A stretch of DNA of 42,081 bases from Evernia prunastri (taxonomy: Eukaryota > Ascomycota > Lecanoromycetes > Lecanorales > Parmeliaceae), in NCBI GenBank assembly GCA_003184365.1, contig NKYR01000205.1, positions 1 to 42,081 of the forward strand, read 5' to 3'. Below, one piece after another: positions 31,401 to 41,284 of this stretch. Position 1 is the first letter of the stretch, and every line of letters starts with the position of its first letter. Position numbers and translations under genes: made by a program. The notes beneath the pieces are model-generated. The model made no database searches, had not been told where the DNA came from, and saw only the letters and a list, made by a program, of their open reading frames with translations.

Positions 31401-31783
31401 AGTTTCTGCAGGGTGCTCCGTCGAAAAGGATATGTCCCCCGACGTCCCGCAACCCTGACAGCAGCCTTGACTCCCTGTGAGGGGGTTTTGCTGAATTTCT
31501 GACACTCGTCCTGCAGTTCTTGAATCAATTCCTCGCAGCTTTTAATCGACGTCTCGATGCTCTTGACCAAGCTTCGTTCGTCCGTTTGAAAATGGCGATC
31601 TGATAATGTCTTTTTAAGGCATTTAAAGATGTCTAGGAGGCTATCAAGCCTCTCGATCATGTGAACGAGCGGCGAGTCCCGGTTTTCGTAGGCATTGTAG
31701 AAGTCGACTAGCGACTGTGTAACTTGGATTCCTAGCGAGATCAACCCCGCCACGCTTGCCGCGACGGAGAGTGGCTCGGTCAT
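28478..31783 (-). CDS. NACHT-ankyrin NLR with C-terminal ZZ zinc finger, intact
   Basis: Fungal STAND receptor of 1064 aa. Exons are 31783-30504, 30443-28646 and 28594-28478; introns 60 nt (GTAAGT...CTATAG) and 51 nt (GTGAGC...AACAG). The N-terminus MTEPLSVAASVAGLISLGIQ is a PigL_N/Helo-like helical domain (to about 160). NACHT: Walker A GFAGSGKS (226-233), Walker B VYIMLDALDE (about 323-332). The winged-helix-like region includes LPQSLDETYERML and RIAHFSVQEYLES. About seven ankyrin repeats span 720-975; the first three are nearly identical. The last 47 residues form a ZZ finger, CDGC before the intron and then KCSDCPDFDYCFKC and HIGHRF, made only when the small third exon is included. It probably senses a ligand through the ankyrin or ZZ part and signals through the N-terminus. 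The membrane or cell-death role is inferred. Confidence 0.88.
29162..29557 (-). repeat. Near-identical 99-bp ankyrin-coding repeats
   Basis: Four consecutive 33-residue ankyrin units; the first three share HEKVVQMLLDNGADV with very high DNA identity, and the fourth (HEKIVRLLLN) is more diverged. Differences cluster at the first turn and at the residues before the first helix (RY/LF/HY; YGS/YGG/CRG/LQG), that is, on the exposed surface of ankyrin units. Confidence 0.8.
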
Positions 31784-32113
31784 CGAAGTCGATCTCGGTT
31801 TCGGTATTGTTTAGGGTGACTATTTTCTAGAAGAATAGTTAGCAAAGATGATGGATGAAAGAATCTAGATAACAAGAGTCCTCTTCATCCAGGGTTCGTA
31901 GAACGAGTGGTAAAACTTTTTATACCATACAGCACATTGGCCCCGCCGTCAGCCTTGCGGCTATCGTATCCTGCATAACAGCCTCGTCACCTTCTGAGGC
32001 TGTGGTAGGCCAACACAGTGGGCATATGGGCTGTGCTCTGGGCCCACAGAGGCGGTCATGATCACCCAAACTGAAGCGATTTATTCTTCACAAGCAACTT
32101 CCTCTCGCTTGCG
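31784..32113. other. Upstream region of the ankyrin NLR
   Basis: Non-coding stretch before the NLR start and before the plus-strand remnant at 32114, so it may have been a divergent promoter. No specific site is recognised. Confidence 0.35.
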
Positions 32114-32880
32114 ATGTCTAGAGTCGAGACGATGACGGCCTTGGCGCCCGGGATATTTCCGCTCTTGACATCCGCTCTTACGGCCCTTCAAACGCTACAA
32201 GAACTCTGCAAGAGAGATAGATTCCTTCCAAAACCTTCTAGGTATCCAAGACCATATTTAAGAACCAATGCTGTATCCTACTCGAGGAAAGCATCGGTCA
32301 CAATATCGGCTCCAGTATGCTCGACGAGTCCGAGCACCCTTTATGATCAGACAAGGAGTTCAAGCTACAGTTCTATCAGCTGCTGGGCAAATCTGGGAGA
32401 GCATGCTTTAGAACAGTGGAGATGATCGAGAAGCGGCTACTAGAGAAATTTAAGATCTTGAGACTACAATCGACTAGAATTCTCTCGGTAACTACTCACC
32501 TGTTGGGGCCAATGGTCCTCTGAAGGAAAATTGCTGACATGAGTCTTGCGTGACTAAGGATCCCATTGGAAGCAAGCCGTGGAGGTACCATGTAGCCAAC
32601 AAGCTCCGCTTCAGCTTTTCGAAATCACGCCTTGACAAGATCCTTACTGTCTTTCGATCATCGAACGACGACTCCCGAACGCTACCTACCCAAATATTGA
32701 ACTCGACCTCTCTGAAGTCACGAAGATAGACGGCGACTCCTCAAAAGGCACATCAAGAGGTGGAAAGATACAAGGTTACAGGGCAGGCTTGGGAGGTCAG
32801 ATAATGTCTGGAACAGAACCGATGAGTCCTGATTCGAGCCATGCAGTTCTGGGTCCGCAAATCTCTCTGTGCAACTGAGG
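32114..32880 (+). pseudogene. Degenerate STAND-type N-terminal region
   Basis: Starts VETMTALAPGIFPLLTSALT then ALQTLQE, like the hydrophobic first helix of fungal STAND N-termini. Later, in other frames, come KEFKLQFYQLLGKSGRACF, EMIEKRLLEKFKIL, then LRFSFSKSRLDKILTVFRSS and ELDLSEVTKIDGDSSKG, the last ending in a Ser/Gly-rich stretch. At least three frame changes are needed. No NACHT follows. It is divergent from the intact ankyrin NLR. Confidence 0.4.
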
Positions 32881-32970
32881 GGTGACCAAAAATCTATTTT
32901 GGGTGAGACCAAATGCAGCGTGGGGGAGCCCAAAAATGAAGACCAGGAGATGCAGCAAAATGCGAGGTGA
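32881..32970 (-). repeat. MITE-like repeat fragment
   Basis: Reverse complement holds CTGGTCTTCATTTTTGGGC, a C-rich step and GGTCTCACCCAAAATAGATT, matching 22990-23060 and 16148-16180. Confidence 0.55.
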
Positions 32971-32984
32971 AACGGATGGCACTA

Positions 32985-33211
32985 GGAGAGTAGGCACACC
33001 CTGATTCCCTAGGTTCGTCTTTGGAAGGCTACACACCCTGAGACAGTGTATTAATTCGAGAGATATATGAACTTCAAGGGTATGCTTTCCATTCGATGTT
33101 ACTATATCGTCTAGAGTAATAGGATAATACCGAAGTTCTAAATATACTAATTAAACTTTCTAATTCTATACAGCATTTGGATTTATCTATCTTTTAAGTT
33201 GTGTAGCCTAC
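32985..33211. mobile_element. Truncated copy of the 370-bp TIR element
   Basis: Aligns with the left 230 bp of 19771-20140, from GGAGAGTAGG to TTAAGTTGTGTAGCCT, in the same orientation. The right TIR is missing: the sequence passes directly into TPR-coding DNA at about 33212. Confidence 0.75.
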
Positions 33212-33467
33212 GGACGCTGACGAGCATGAACAATCTGGCGGAGGTGTTGAGCAGGCAAGGCAAACATAAAGAGGCCGAAGAGATGCATCGACAAGCATTG
33301 GCGTTGAGGGAAACGGTGCTGGGCAAGGAGCATCCATCTACGCTGACGAGCATGAACAATCTGGCCGGGGTGTTGAGCAGGCAAGGCAAATATAAAGAGG
33401 CCGAAGAGATGTATCGACAAATGTTGGCACTGAAGGAGAGGGCGGCCAGGACTGACCAGTGGCAGTA
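33212..33467 (+). pseudogene. TPR fragment, probable NLR C-terminus
   Basis: Two 42-residue tetratricopeptide units of the kinesin-light-chain type: LTSMNNLAEVLSRQGKHKEA, EMHRQALALRETVLGKEHPS, then a near-identical second unit with LAGVLSRQGKYKEA. In fungi these homogenised 126-bp TPR arrays form the sensor end of NB-ARC/NACHT-TPR receptors. The 5' end is cut by the TIR element; the frame ends at TAG near 33467. No NTPase domain is attached. Confidence 0.65.
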
Positions 33468-35006
33468 GAGCTCTCTTCGACAACACAGCATCAAGCCAAA
33501 GCCGTCACCTTAGGGAGCTAGCCGTAGTCTATATAAGCTGCCAGCATCCAGCATAAACACTGCATTTAAATCTTTCGGGAGGCCCTTCAGAACGCGGCCC
33601 AAGTCGAGGCTTCTTGCACATTTGCGATCTCTGCATATTGCAAGACTAATTGGTCTCATTGTTGCCATGCTTTTCCCACGAAGGACATCGAGAGTGTGCG
33701 CAGTCTTAAGCAACTCTTGAAACAGCTACTTTCTCATAGCAACCGTGGGGTTTGTCCGATGACCTAGATCCGTTCCCTCACTGGCCGATTTTTACGTGGA
33801 TTATAGCAGATCAACCCGAGGAATCGTGCCAGTCATTCAGGTGGTGCTCAGGGAAGACAGCAACTAAGAGTTCTGAGCTGGGCTTGACGCTAACACTCCT
33901 GCCGAAAAAATGTGTAAACGCCCTGCTTTTCTCACCAGATCCGTAGTCCAGTAAGGCTGTTGAGACCGGTCTCACTTTAGACCCCGGTCACAGCAAACGG
34001 TAAGTAGCCGACTCAGCTACCTAAACTATGACACCAATATGGCCAGTTATATGCTGACCGACTGATCATGTGTGACTGATTGTTGTGCATACTGTTTTCT
34101 ATCAGGTGAATATGACGAGTGGCATCCATAATGGCTGTTGCGATAAGCTTCATAAGTCTGGCCTATCAGTCCAATATTTTGAGCATCTGCTTAATCAGAT
34201 CCATCCCAAGTGGAGGGCAGGCTCGCGGTGAAGGCGGTAAAGGTCGCAGCAGTGGAGGAGGACGTGCGTTGAATACCCGCGGTAAGAAGACATGGAAGAC
34301 AGGTGGTGGTGAAGGAGTAGAGGGAGGGAAAAGGGGTTAGCACGGCTGAACCTAGGAGTTCCAAGGAGAAAAGGGGCCAGCCTTTTCTTTATGATTCCCC
34401 TGGAACGCTCGAACGTGGAACGCGAGGGACACTTTCTGCGGTAAAAGAGAAGGCCCAGATGATTCAGCAGTGCCTTCGCGCCCTCCTGTTCGCCGGTTGG
34501 AACTGGCCATTACAAAATCCATGCTTCTTGCCAATAGACATGGACTAAAAACCTCATCGGTGAGGGATGCCCAAGCAGCAAACCCAATTAGCAGGTGATT
34601 AGACGTAAGAGAGGATCTACAACGTGCATCAACTAGCTTTATCAATGTCTCAAGTATCGTCCACCTAACGATGGCTTCCTGGACAATTGCCATAAATTTC
34701 AGCTAGAAAGCAGTGCACCTAGAATGGATAAAAGGGCTTAGGGAATGAGCAACGCTAGGAGTTGTAGACGAAATCCAGGAGTCGTGCTGGGAATTTACAC
34801 TTGCAAAAGGATCTTATGCACCGTCCTAGTGTGGTTCATGAAAACGACACCTAGGAGTGTTGATGACAGAACCCAGGGAAGCAGCGGGTGTCCCCCACTC
34901 TCTGTGCTAGAGTTGTTCAAGTTGTCAAATTATGGAGATAGACAAATCGTAGAACAGTTGCTCTAGTATATACACAATCAATCCGTGAGGCCAGACAAAT
35001 AAAAAA
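33468..35006. other. No recognisable gene
   Basis: Several frames of 60-110 codons on both strands have no domain, and one plus-strand frame (34119-34340) is merely Gly/Arg-rich. It lies downstream of the recombinase gene end and of the TPR scrap, consistent with intergenic or eroded sequence. Confidence 0.4.
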
Positions 35007-37378
35007 TCAGCCCAAAACTCTACGAGACATGCTAATCTTGTCAGACATGTAGATTCCGTGAATGGTCGCCGCATGATTCTTAAAATGCATCACGCTATCA
35101 AGCGTGACTGCTGCACATTCGGGATGGGGGAAAGGACAGGGTTCGCGGGGCCGAAAAGGGTGACGGCGGTCGAAGTGCCGCTGCAACGAATATTTACTGC
35201 CAAGGTTGTGGAGTCGCTCCTTCAAAGGTAGGTCGATGTCACCGAGGCAGTAAAGGCACTGATACGGTTGGCATCTTGCAGGAAAGGGATAGGGGATCGA
35301 GGAGTCCGACTCAGACTCAGACTTGACGGCGTTCAAGGGACGTTCTGCGTCATCATCAGAATCACTTTCCCTCGCCTGAATCCTCCGGATTCGGCGGGCT
35401 TTGCGGAACACTCCCTCCTGCCGGATACAGAGTGACACCATATCATCGATGATGGATACCCGCCAATCCACATCGCCCTCGGCACCACGAGTCGACGGTG
35501 GGTTGAAGAAGGCCTTCGCGATGCGTGATCGTTCCACAAACGCGTATCGAGCACGCCCTGAGGCGCAAAGAATAGGACTAAGCAACTCCACATCTCCCTC
35601 GAGCTGCGCTCGCATGTCTTGCACCGGAGCGATGGTGTCGTATTCTTTTTGGATCCGCTTAATGAGTTCCTGCTCTCGCGCTTTGATCTTTCGATCCACG
35701 GCTCGTTTGGCCTCCTTATACTGATCGTAGATGGCTTGTCCCTCTGCACGGTAAATGAACGTGAACTGATGTCGAATACGCTGGAACAGTTCATCTCGGC
35801 GGCCGCGAAGCTCCTGGATCTCTTCCTCCTGGCGGATACTTGCACTCTGTGCCTCGGTCAGCTCTTTGGGTCGTCGAGGGTCGATCCGTCGACTCATCCG
35901 GTTGGCCGCTTGGGTCAACTCCGTCCGAGGCGCCGTACCCCCGTATGCGGCTTGGGTGTCGTATCGGATCATGCGGGACAGATAGTTACGCTGGAAGATG
36001 GCTGAGTTCGTGTGATCCATGATCAGATTGCGGACGGCCTCATTAGAATTGGGATCATCTGGTGAATGATCGTGTTAGCCCAGGCTCCCTAGGACCAGAA
36101 GCCTCAGGACTCACCATTGATGGCATTTCCCGTCGCTCGCCGGAGACAATAGGTCGTGAAGACCTGTACGAAGCCAGTCTCTTCTCCTAAGCGTTTGATC
36201 CACTCATGATATTTCCCGTAGGAGAGCGCCGTGTTGGCCGAGGTGGCACAGCCCCTGGAGGTTTGCACAGGCGCACGAAACAACGGGACGTTCAGCATGT
36301 CCTCTTTCCATGGAATTCGTTGGCAGTTCAGTCCCTTTAGGACGCCCAAAGTTAGAACCGTCCTGGGGTTGGTGTTCGGGAAAAGGTAGGCATCGTCGTC
36401 GCAGGCGAGGCCGATGATACGGGATATTATACAAAAGACCGGGTTGCTATCGATAAAGAATGTGTAGGTTTTCCTGCATGTCCGTCAGAGTGATGGACTC
36501 GATTACTTAGCGGTCACTCACGGTCTCTTGCGCTTCTTGCGAGACTTGGTTCGGGTGAGCTTCAGCTGCAAGGTGAGCGCCACTCCCCCGGTGGTCTTGT
36601 CGCGCTGAACGAACAAATCCAGGTCGCGATAGGTGATTCCAAGAAGGGCTCCAGGTCGAGATCCAGTAAATGCCGCGACTAGCAGGATCGTTGCCAGCTG
36701 AACCCGTTGCCGTTCGTGAGGGAAGGTGTTGGTGTCCGTCACCCAATGACAACGCAGTAGCTCCACGAAATCTACCGCATCCAAGAGAGGCTTGTCGGTT
36801 TCGCTGTCATCCAGCCTGTGCTCTTCGGCCAATGGACCGTTGATGAACTGTTCCAACGGTTACTCGTGTGTATAGAAGCATCAACGTGTGCGCCTTCACT
36901 TACATTGTAGATTTCCTTCAAGGTCAACGGACTGATCCGTCGACCCTTCCATTTGATGTAGAGCTGGCTCAGTTGATGCCAGTAGGTCTCGACCGAACTG
37001 ATTTTCTTGACGGAGTAGTTGTTACACATCCAATGGAAAAAGTTCTTGATTCGACCCTCCATCGACCTTTTGAGGGTGTAAAAGGGATCGATATCGACGG
37101 TGTCGCAATACCTAGAGATCGAGGATTAACAACGGGAGCACGATGACTGTAGAATTCATACTGGAGGTGACTCACTCTCTCCATAAACCTTCGAGACGAT
37201 CGATGTGTGAGTTAGTGACGTCGGCGTAAAGAGTCGTTGATCGGTGGCTTTTATCGACCTTCTCGTATCGTGCGTTATAGTATTCTCGAGCTGAAAGCTG
37301 GCTTCTCTTGGAGGGAGAGGCGTAAGACAAGTTCGCGTCTTGCTTTTGAGCATGCAGCAGTGCTTTGCGACGAGCCAT
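35007..37378 (-). CDS. DUF3435 tyrosine recombinase (Starship-captain-like), intact
   Basis: Five exons: 37378-37176, 37111-36904, 36847-36522, 36473-36115, 36058-35007; introns 64, 56, 48 and 56 nt, all GT-AG (GTGAGT or GTAAGT donors). 715 aa, start MARRKALLHAQKQ. N-terminal core-binding part: TLYADVTNSHIDRLEGLWRE, KNFFHWMCNNYSVKKISSVE. Catalytic candidates: R201 in FTGSRPGALLG, Y354/R357 in TTYCLRRATGNAIN, Y391 in IFQRNYLSRMIRYDTQAAY. A coiled-coil-like charged stretch follows, and a C2H2-like tail with CLYCLGD, HFDRRH and CPFPHPEC...H...H. DUF3435 proteins include the site-specific recombinases that move Starship giant elements; some relatives are C2H2-finger proteins of unclear mobility. 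No lesion is seen, in contrast to its surroundings. Confidence 0.85.
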
Positions 37379-38011
37379 CGCAGATGGCAATTAGGACGGT
37401 TGCCTGTGCGCAAAACGAGTGAGGTGGGTCCTTGAGCATAGCAGTGAGAAGAGGGAAGTAAGTCGGGAAGACAGGAAGGCAAAGAGGGGGAGGAGGGCCA
37501 TCTTTGTAGGCGCCTGAAGCAGCTTGAGGGTCGCAGTGTGTACGCCTGACCCTTCTCTCTCTCTCTCTCTCTCTCTCTTCTCGCCTTTTCCCTCCCCATC
37601 TCTGCACTGCCCGACCATGCATTGAGGATTCAATGAGCGACTCTTAGTGAAGTGATGAAGATGACCAAGAAGATGATGATGCAGGAACGTCCTGACTCGA
37701 TGTGGTGCGATGGACTAGCGCGCAAGCCTGCATGTAGCCGTAGAGAGAGTGGGAGGGGGCGTGGGGGGAGCGCATCAGCCGTTCAAGGACCCTGGTGCAA
37801 AAGACGCTTAAAACAGCGTCCACGTATGCCGAAAAGGGCTACCGTTTTACTCGGATCCAGTTTAATAGAAAATAATCTGCGTCGCGGTGAAATGCTCGCC
37901 CTTTTCTGCTTTCAGATTAAGTGTGGCCCCGTCGAATTTGGCGTGGTCTCTTCGGGCAAAGCGTCCGACATCGTCTCACCCGCCGCTTTCTCGAGGTATA
38001 AAGACCTGCAC
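37379..38011. promoter_or_regulatory. Upstream region of the recombinase gene
   Basis: Contains a CT microsatellite (37555-37578) about 180 bp before the start codon, as is common in fungal promoters. Also a plus-strand frame (37652-38017) of Met/Lys- and Gly/Arg-rich low complexity that I do not believe is a gene. If the recombinase is a captain, one end of the giant element should lie in this segment or just beyond. Confidence 0.4.
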
Positions 38012-39673
38012 TGTTAGATATGTGCCCAAATAGGGTGTCTGGGCTGTCAAGCGCAGACACCCTCGGGGCCAGCTTTTTTAGCTGAGTGGCTAACAAGAGG
38101 TCGATAATCGTTAATTGCTTTTTTTGTTCGTAGAATAAGCGACTAAAACTTATTATTAATCGAAGAAACACTTATTTCGATATCATTCGTTGATGACATA
38201 TTATTTAGTCTCAGAAATCTGAACTTTTAGTTAAAGTCGATGCGAAAATGCTGTCTACTTATATCGTATTTGTTATCTGAATCTGAATTTTTCAGTAGCT
38301 AAATATCGTACTTTTCCTCGTCGATCTCGAAGACGAAGTCTTATATAATATCTTTTGATTCTGAATTAAATTGTAGATAGAGCTCGAGCTTTGAAGGGCG
38401 TGAGATATAGAGAATACATTTACGACTCCCTAAGTCGTCGTATCTTAAAACACGACTGACATCGTCTTCAAAGTGAAATGACATTAGACGGTTGATATTG
38501 TGATCGAATCGAAGCGATGCTGTAGCGTTCGATTCTATCGACTTTACGATGAAAATAATATTTGAACAGTCGAATTCTGTTATCGCGAGGCTGAATTACT
38601 GAAATAAAGTAAGAAATAATAGTAAAATTGCTCTGATTTTAGATGGAAAGAGGAATAAGAGAAAGGGAGTTTTATTATGTTTATATGGAAAATTTTATGA
38701 AGGGTATATGATAAGGCAGTAATGCATTGATAGGCTCTCAGCAATTCTGAGAAAATGCACGTCTAGCCGCCATTAGTAGAGAGGTGTTATTGATCTGAGG
38801 TGTGAGTTACAACTTCTAATACCCCGCATTACGTAGGGCGCTAACGCTTGCTTAGTCAACTCAACTCGATTTTTGCCCAACCTCTCGCCTTTATAGCGTC
38901 ATCTTCTCTTCCTCTTCTCATCACACTATCTCTTATAGCCGAGTCTTCTTTCGTAAACGAGACTTGTTATTCTCACTTTGCGAATCTTAAACACTGTTAC
39001 GAGTGTGTCAAGCAGGCACTTGGCAAGTAGCCCTATGGGCTAGGGTCTTGGCACACTCTCCCACTATATGTACCATAGTTCCTAGAGATAGCAAGTTCCT
39101 TCCTCATCAATAGAATCTTGGTCAACCACCTAGGTACACTCCTAACATTATTCTATTGATCCCTCACCCATAGGATATTGGGCCCCTGGCCTTAGCCCTT
39201 CAGTGAAAAGAACGCGTGGCTTACGATGAGGCCGACGACCCCGAAAGGCAGACACACTCATCACCAGTGAGGCCGACGATCCCGAAAGACAGGAACACTC
39301 GCTGTTAGCTCGTTGGCAGGCGAGCGGATTCAAAAGAAGCTGTCAAACAGGCTCGTGGCAGACGAGATTAAAGAAGCTGTCAAACAGCTCGTTGGCAGGC
39401 GAGCAGAAAAAGAAGCTGTCACACAGGCTCGTAGAACTAGGCGAGATCAAACAAGCTAGTCACCAAGTGAGCCTGCTTCAAGGGCAGTCAACGTACGACC
39501 TCTTCATTGAGCATGCTCGGCAAACAGTGAGCCTGCTACAATGGCAAACAGTGAGCCTGCTTCAAGGGCAGTCAGCGATCGACCTCTTGACGGAGCACGT
39601 CATCACCAAGTGAGCCTGCTTCAAGGGCAACAGCACGTCAAATAGTGAGCCTGCTACAACGGCAACAACACAN

Positions 39674-39909
39674 ATAATGATGAGTTTGAGGGGGCCCAGG
39701 ACGTAGTCAATGACTATCACAACAAATATCCGGAGAACCCAGGGCCGCACAACGCTGTTGCCAAGTCAAAGCGGCCCCGCCGTCTCCGAAATCTCCGGGG
39801 TCTCGCCACTATTTTTATCCTTTCTGCTCGCAGACGACTCGCAGGCCAATCTACAGCGCTGGGGCATCGCTTGCCTGAGGGGGGGGGTAGTGTTACGGAC
39901 GTACCCTAG
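39674..39909 (+). pseudogene. Gypsy-type pol C-terminal remnant
   Basis: Frame reading FEGAQDVVNDYHNKYPENPG then RPRRLRNLRGLATIFILSAR and LGHRLPEGGGSVTDVP before TAG. A tail ending EGGGSVT and overlapping the first bases of the 3' LTR (39891) is typical of fungal Ty3/gypsy pol. Only about 77 codons remain; the 5' side is cut at the ambiguous base 39673. Confidence 0.5.
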
Positions 39910-40113
39910 GTGTCAGGCACATAGGGAGTGTTTATGGCTATGTGTCTAGCACATAGAGTGTTTATTGGTTATTGACACATTCCCATTGACACATAGGCTA
40001 GCGGGGATTCTTCCTAGTATTTAAGCGCTCTTCTTCTGTACATATTTCCTCCATATCTAGTTGTCTTATTCAATTTACCCCCATTAGACTTGACTCTGGG
40101 CACGGTTCTGACA
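39891..40113 (+). mobile_element. LTR of a second retroelement family
   Basis: TGTTACGGACGTACCC...CACGGTTCTGACA, 223 bp, directly after the pol tail. TATTTAAGCGCTC (about 40017) is TATA-like. An inverted copy of its 3' end begins at 42022 and leaves the window. Confidence 0.7.
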
Positions 40114-41284
40114 ACCAAGTGAGCCTGCTTCAAGGGCAGTCAACGTACGACCTCTTCATTGAGCATGCTCGGCAAACAGTGAGCCTGCTACAATGGCAAA
40201 CAGTGAGCCTGCTACAATGGCAAACAGTGAGCCTGCTACAATGGCAAACAGTGAGCCTGCTTCAAGGGCAGTCAGCGATCGACCTCTTGACGGAGCACGT
40301 CATCACCAAGTGAGCCTGCTTCAAGGGCAACAGCACGTCAAATAGTGAGCCTGCTACAACGGCAACAACACATAGTGGCCTACTACAGCAGGCATTCCGA
40401 TTCTACCAGGGAGCGAGTTGATGGCAAGAGCATGGGAGGCACAGGGTCAATCTACAGTGTGTGTCTCAGGCTGGGCTGCCAGCAGGTGTTGAAGTGGCAA
40501 GGCATGAGTTTGAATCTTCGGTTCTCAGGTGACAGCCTACGAGGACTATCAGGAATGGGAGACACAGGGCCAGCAACACGCGTGTGTCTCTGGCTAGCCA
40601 GCCATGGGGACATGGCTTCTTCGGAGGGGGAGGTAATGTTACGAGTGTGTCAAGCAGGCACTTGGCAAGTAGCCCTATGGGCTAGGGTCTTGGCACACTC
40701 TCCCACTATATGTACCATAGTTCCTAGAGATAGCAAGTTCCTTCCTCATCAATAGAATCTTGGTCAACCACCTAGGTACACTCCTAACATTTAATCTACG
40801 ATTTTCAGAAATCTTACGAGACGTCGAAATCTTTCTAAGTCTCACTGAATAACTTCGATCATCAATTTCTCGCTATACTTAGTTAATTAATTTACTATAA
40901 GCACGAAAGATCTTACTTGCAAAAGACTTAGCGATAAATAATAAAGAATCAGTCCGAAAACGTTCGATTATTAAACTAGATTACGATTCTATCAAGATAG
41001 AAGCGAAAGTCTTTTACAACCTTCAAAAGACTTTTATCAGTCTTATCTTTTTAACTTATTTCGATATTACAAAATCATTATTTATAAATCTAAATATCTT
41101 CAAGATTTTCGAATTTATAGCTATAATCTATTATTATAAGCATAATTATATTTCGAAGAGCTTCAACAAACTCGCTCGTACAAACGTTCAGTCGATTTTA
41201 TTGTTAGCCACTCAGCTAAAAAAGCTGGTCCGAGGGTGTCTGCGCTTTACAGCCCAGACACCCTATTTGGGCCCATATCTAACA

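Larger units (their letters stand above)
39260..40375 (+). repeat. Array of short hairpin-forming tandem repeats
   Basis: Two zones. At 39310-39460: GCTCGTTGGCAGGCGAGC, CTGTCAAACAG and variants, alternating. At 39460-39672 and 40117-40372: GTGAGCCTGCTTCAAGGGCA and GTGAGCCTGCTACAATGGCA units. The second zone occurs twice, with one CTACAATGGCAAACA unit in the first and three in the second. The words are self-complementary (CTCG/CGAG, CTGT/ACAG, CTGC/GCAG). Nothing coding is convincing. Confidence 0.75.
38995..40789 (+). mobile_element. LTR-flanked non-autonomous retroelement
   Basis: Two nearly identical 153-bp LTRs, 38995-39147 and 40637-40789, each TGTTACGAGTGTGTC...CTCCTAACA. There is no intact gag or pol between them. 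Instead there is hairpin-rich repeat DNA plus a second LTR family. A short plus-strand coding tail runs into the right LTR, as gypsy pol genes do. No 5-bp target duplication (AACAC against TTTAA), so it may be recombined. Confidence 0.75.
38012..41284. mobile_element. TIR-bounded element containing nested LTR sequences
   Basis: Terminal inverted repeats of about 85 bp. The left end begins TGTTAGATATGTGCCCAAAT, and the right end (to 41284) is its complement with a few mismatches. Both arms contain GGGTGTCTGGGCTGT and AGCTTTTTTAGCTGAGTGGC. Inner flanks (38100-38990, 40790-41200) are AT-rich with frequent TA, probably RIP-mutated. No transposase frame survives. No target-site duplication is evident. 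Confidence 0.7.

Noticed and set aside
37652..38017. 121-codon plus-strand frame upstream of the recombinase
   Set aside because: Low-complexity Met/Lys and Gly/Arg-rich, no family resemblance; more likely promoter sequence.
39260..40375. CRISPR array or bacterial-type repeat-spacer system
   Set aside because: Units are contiguous with little unique spacer, lie within LTRs, and the genome is clearly fungal.
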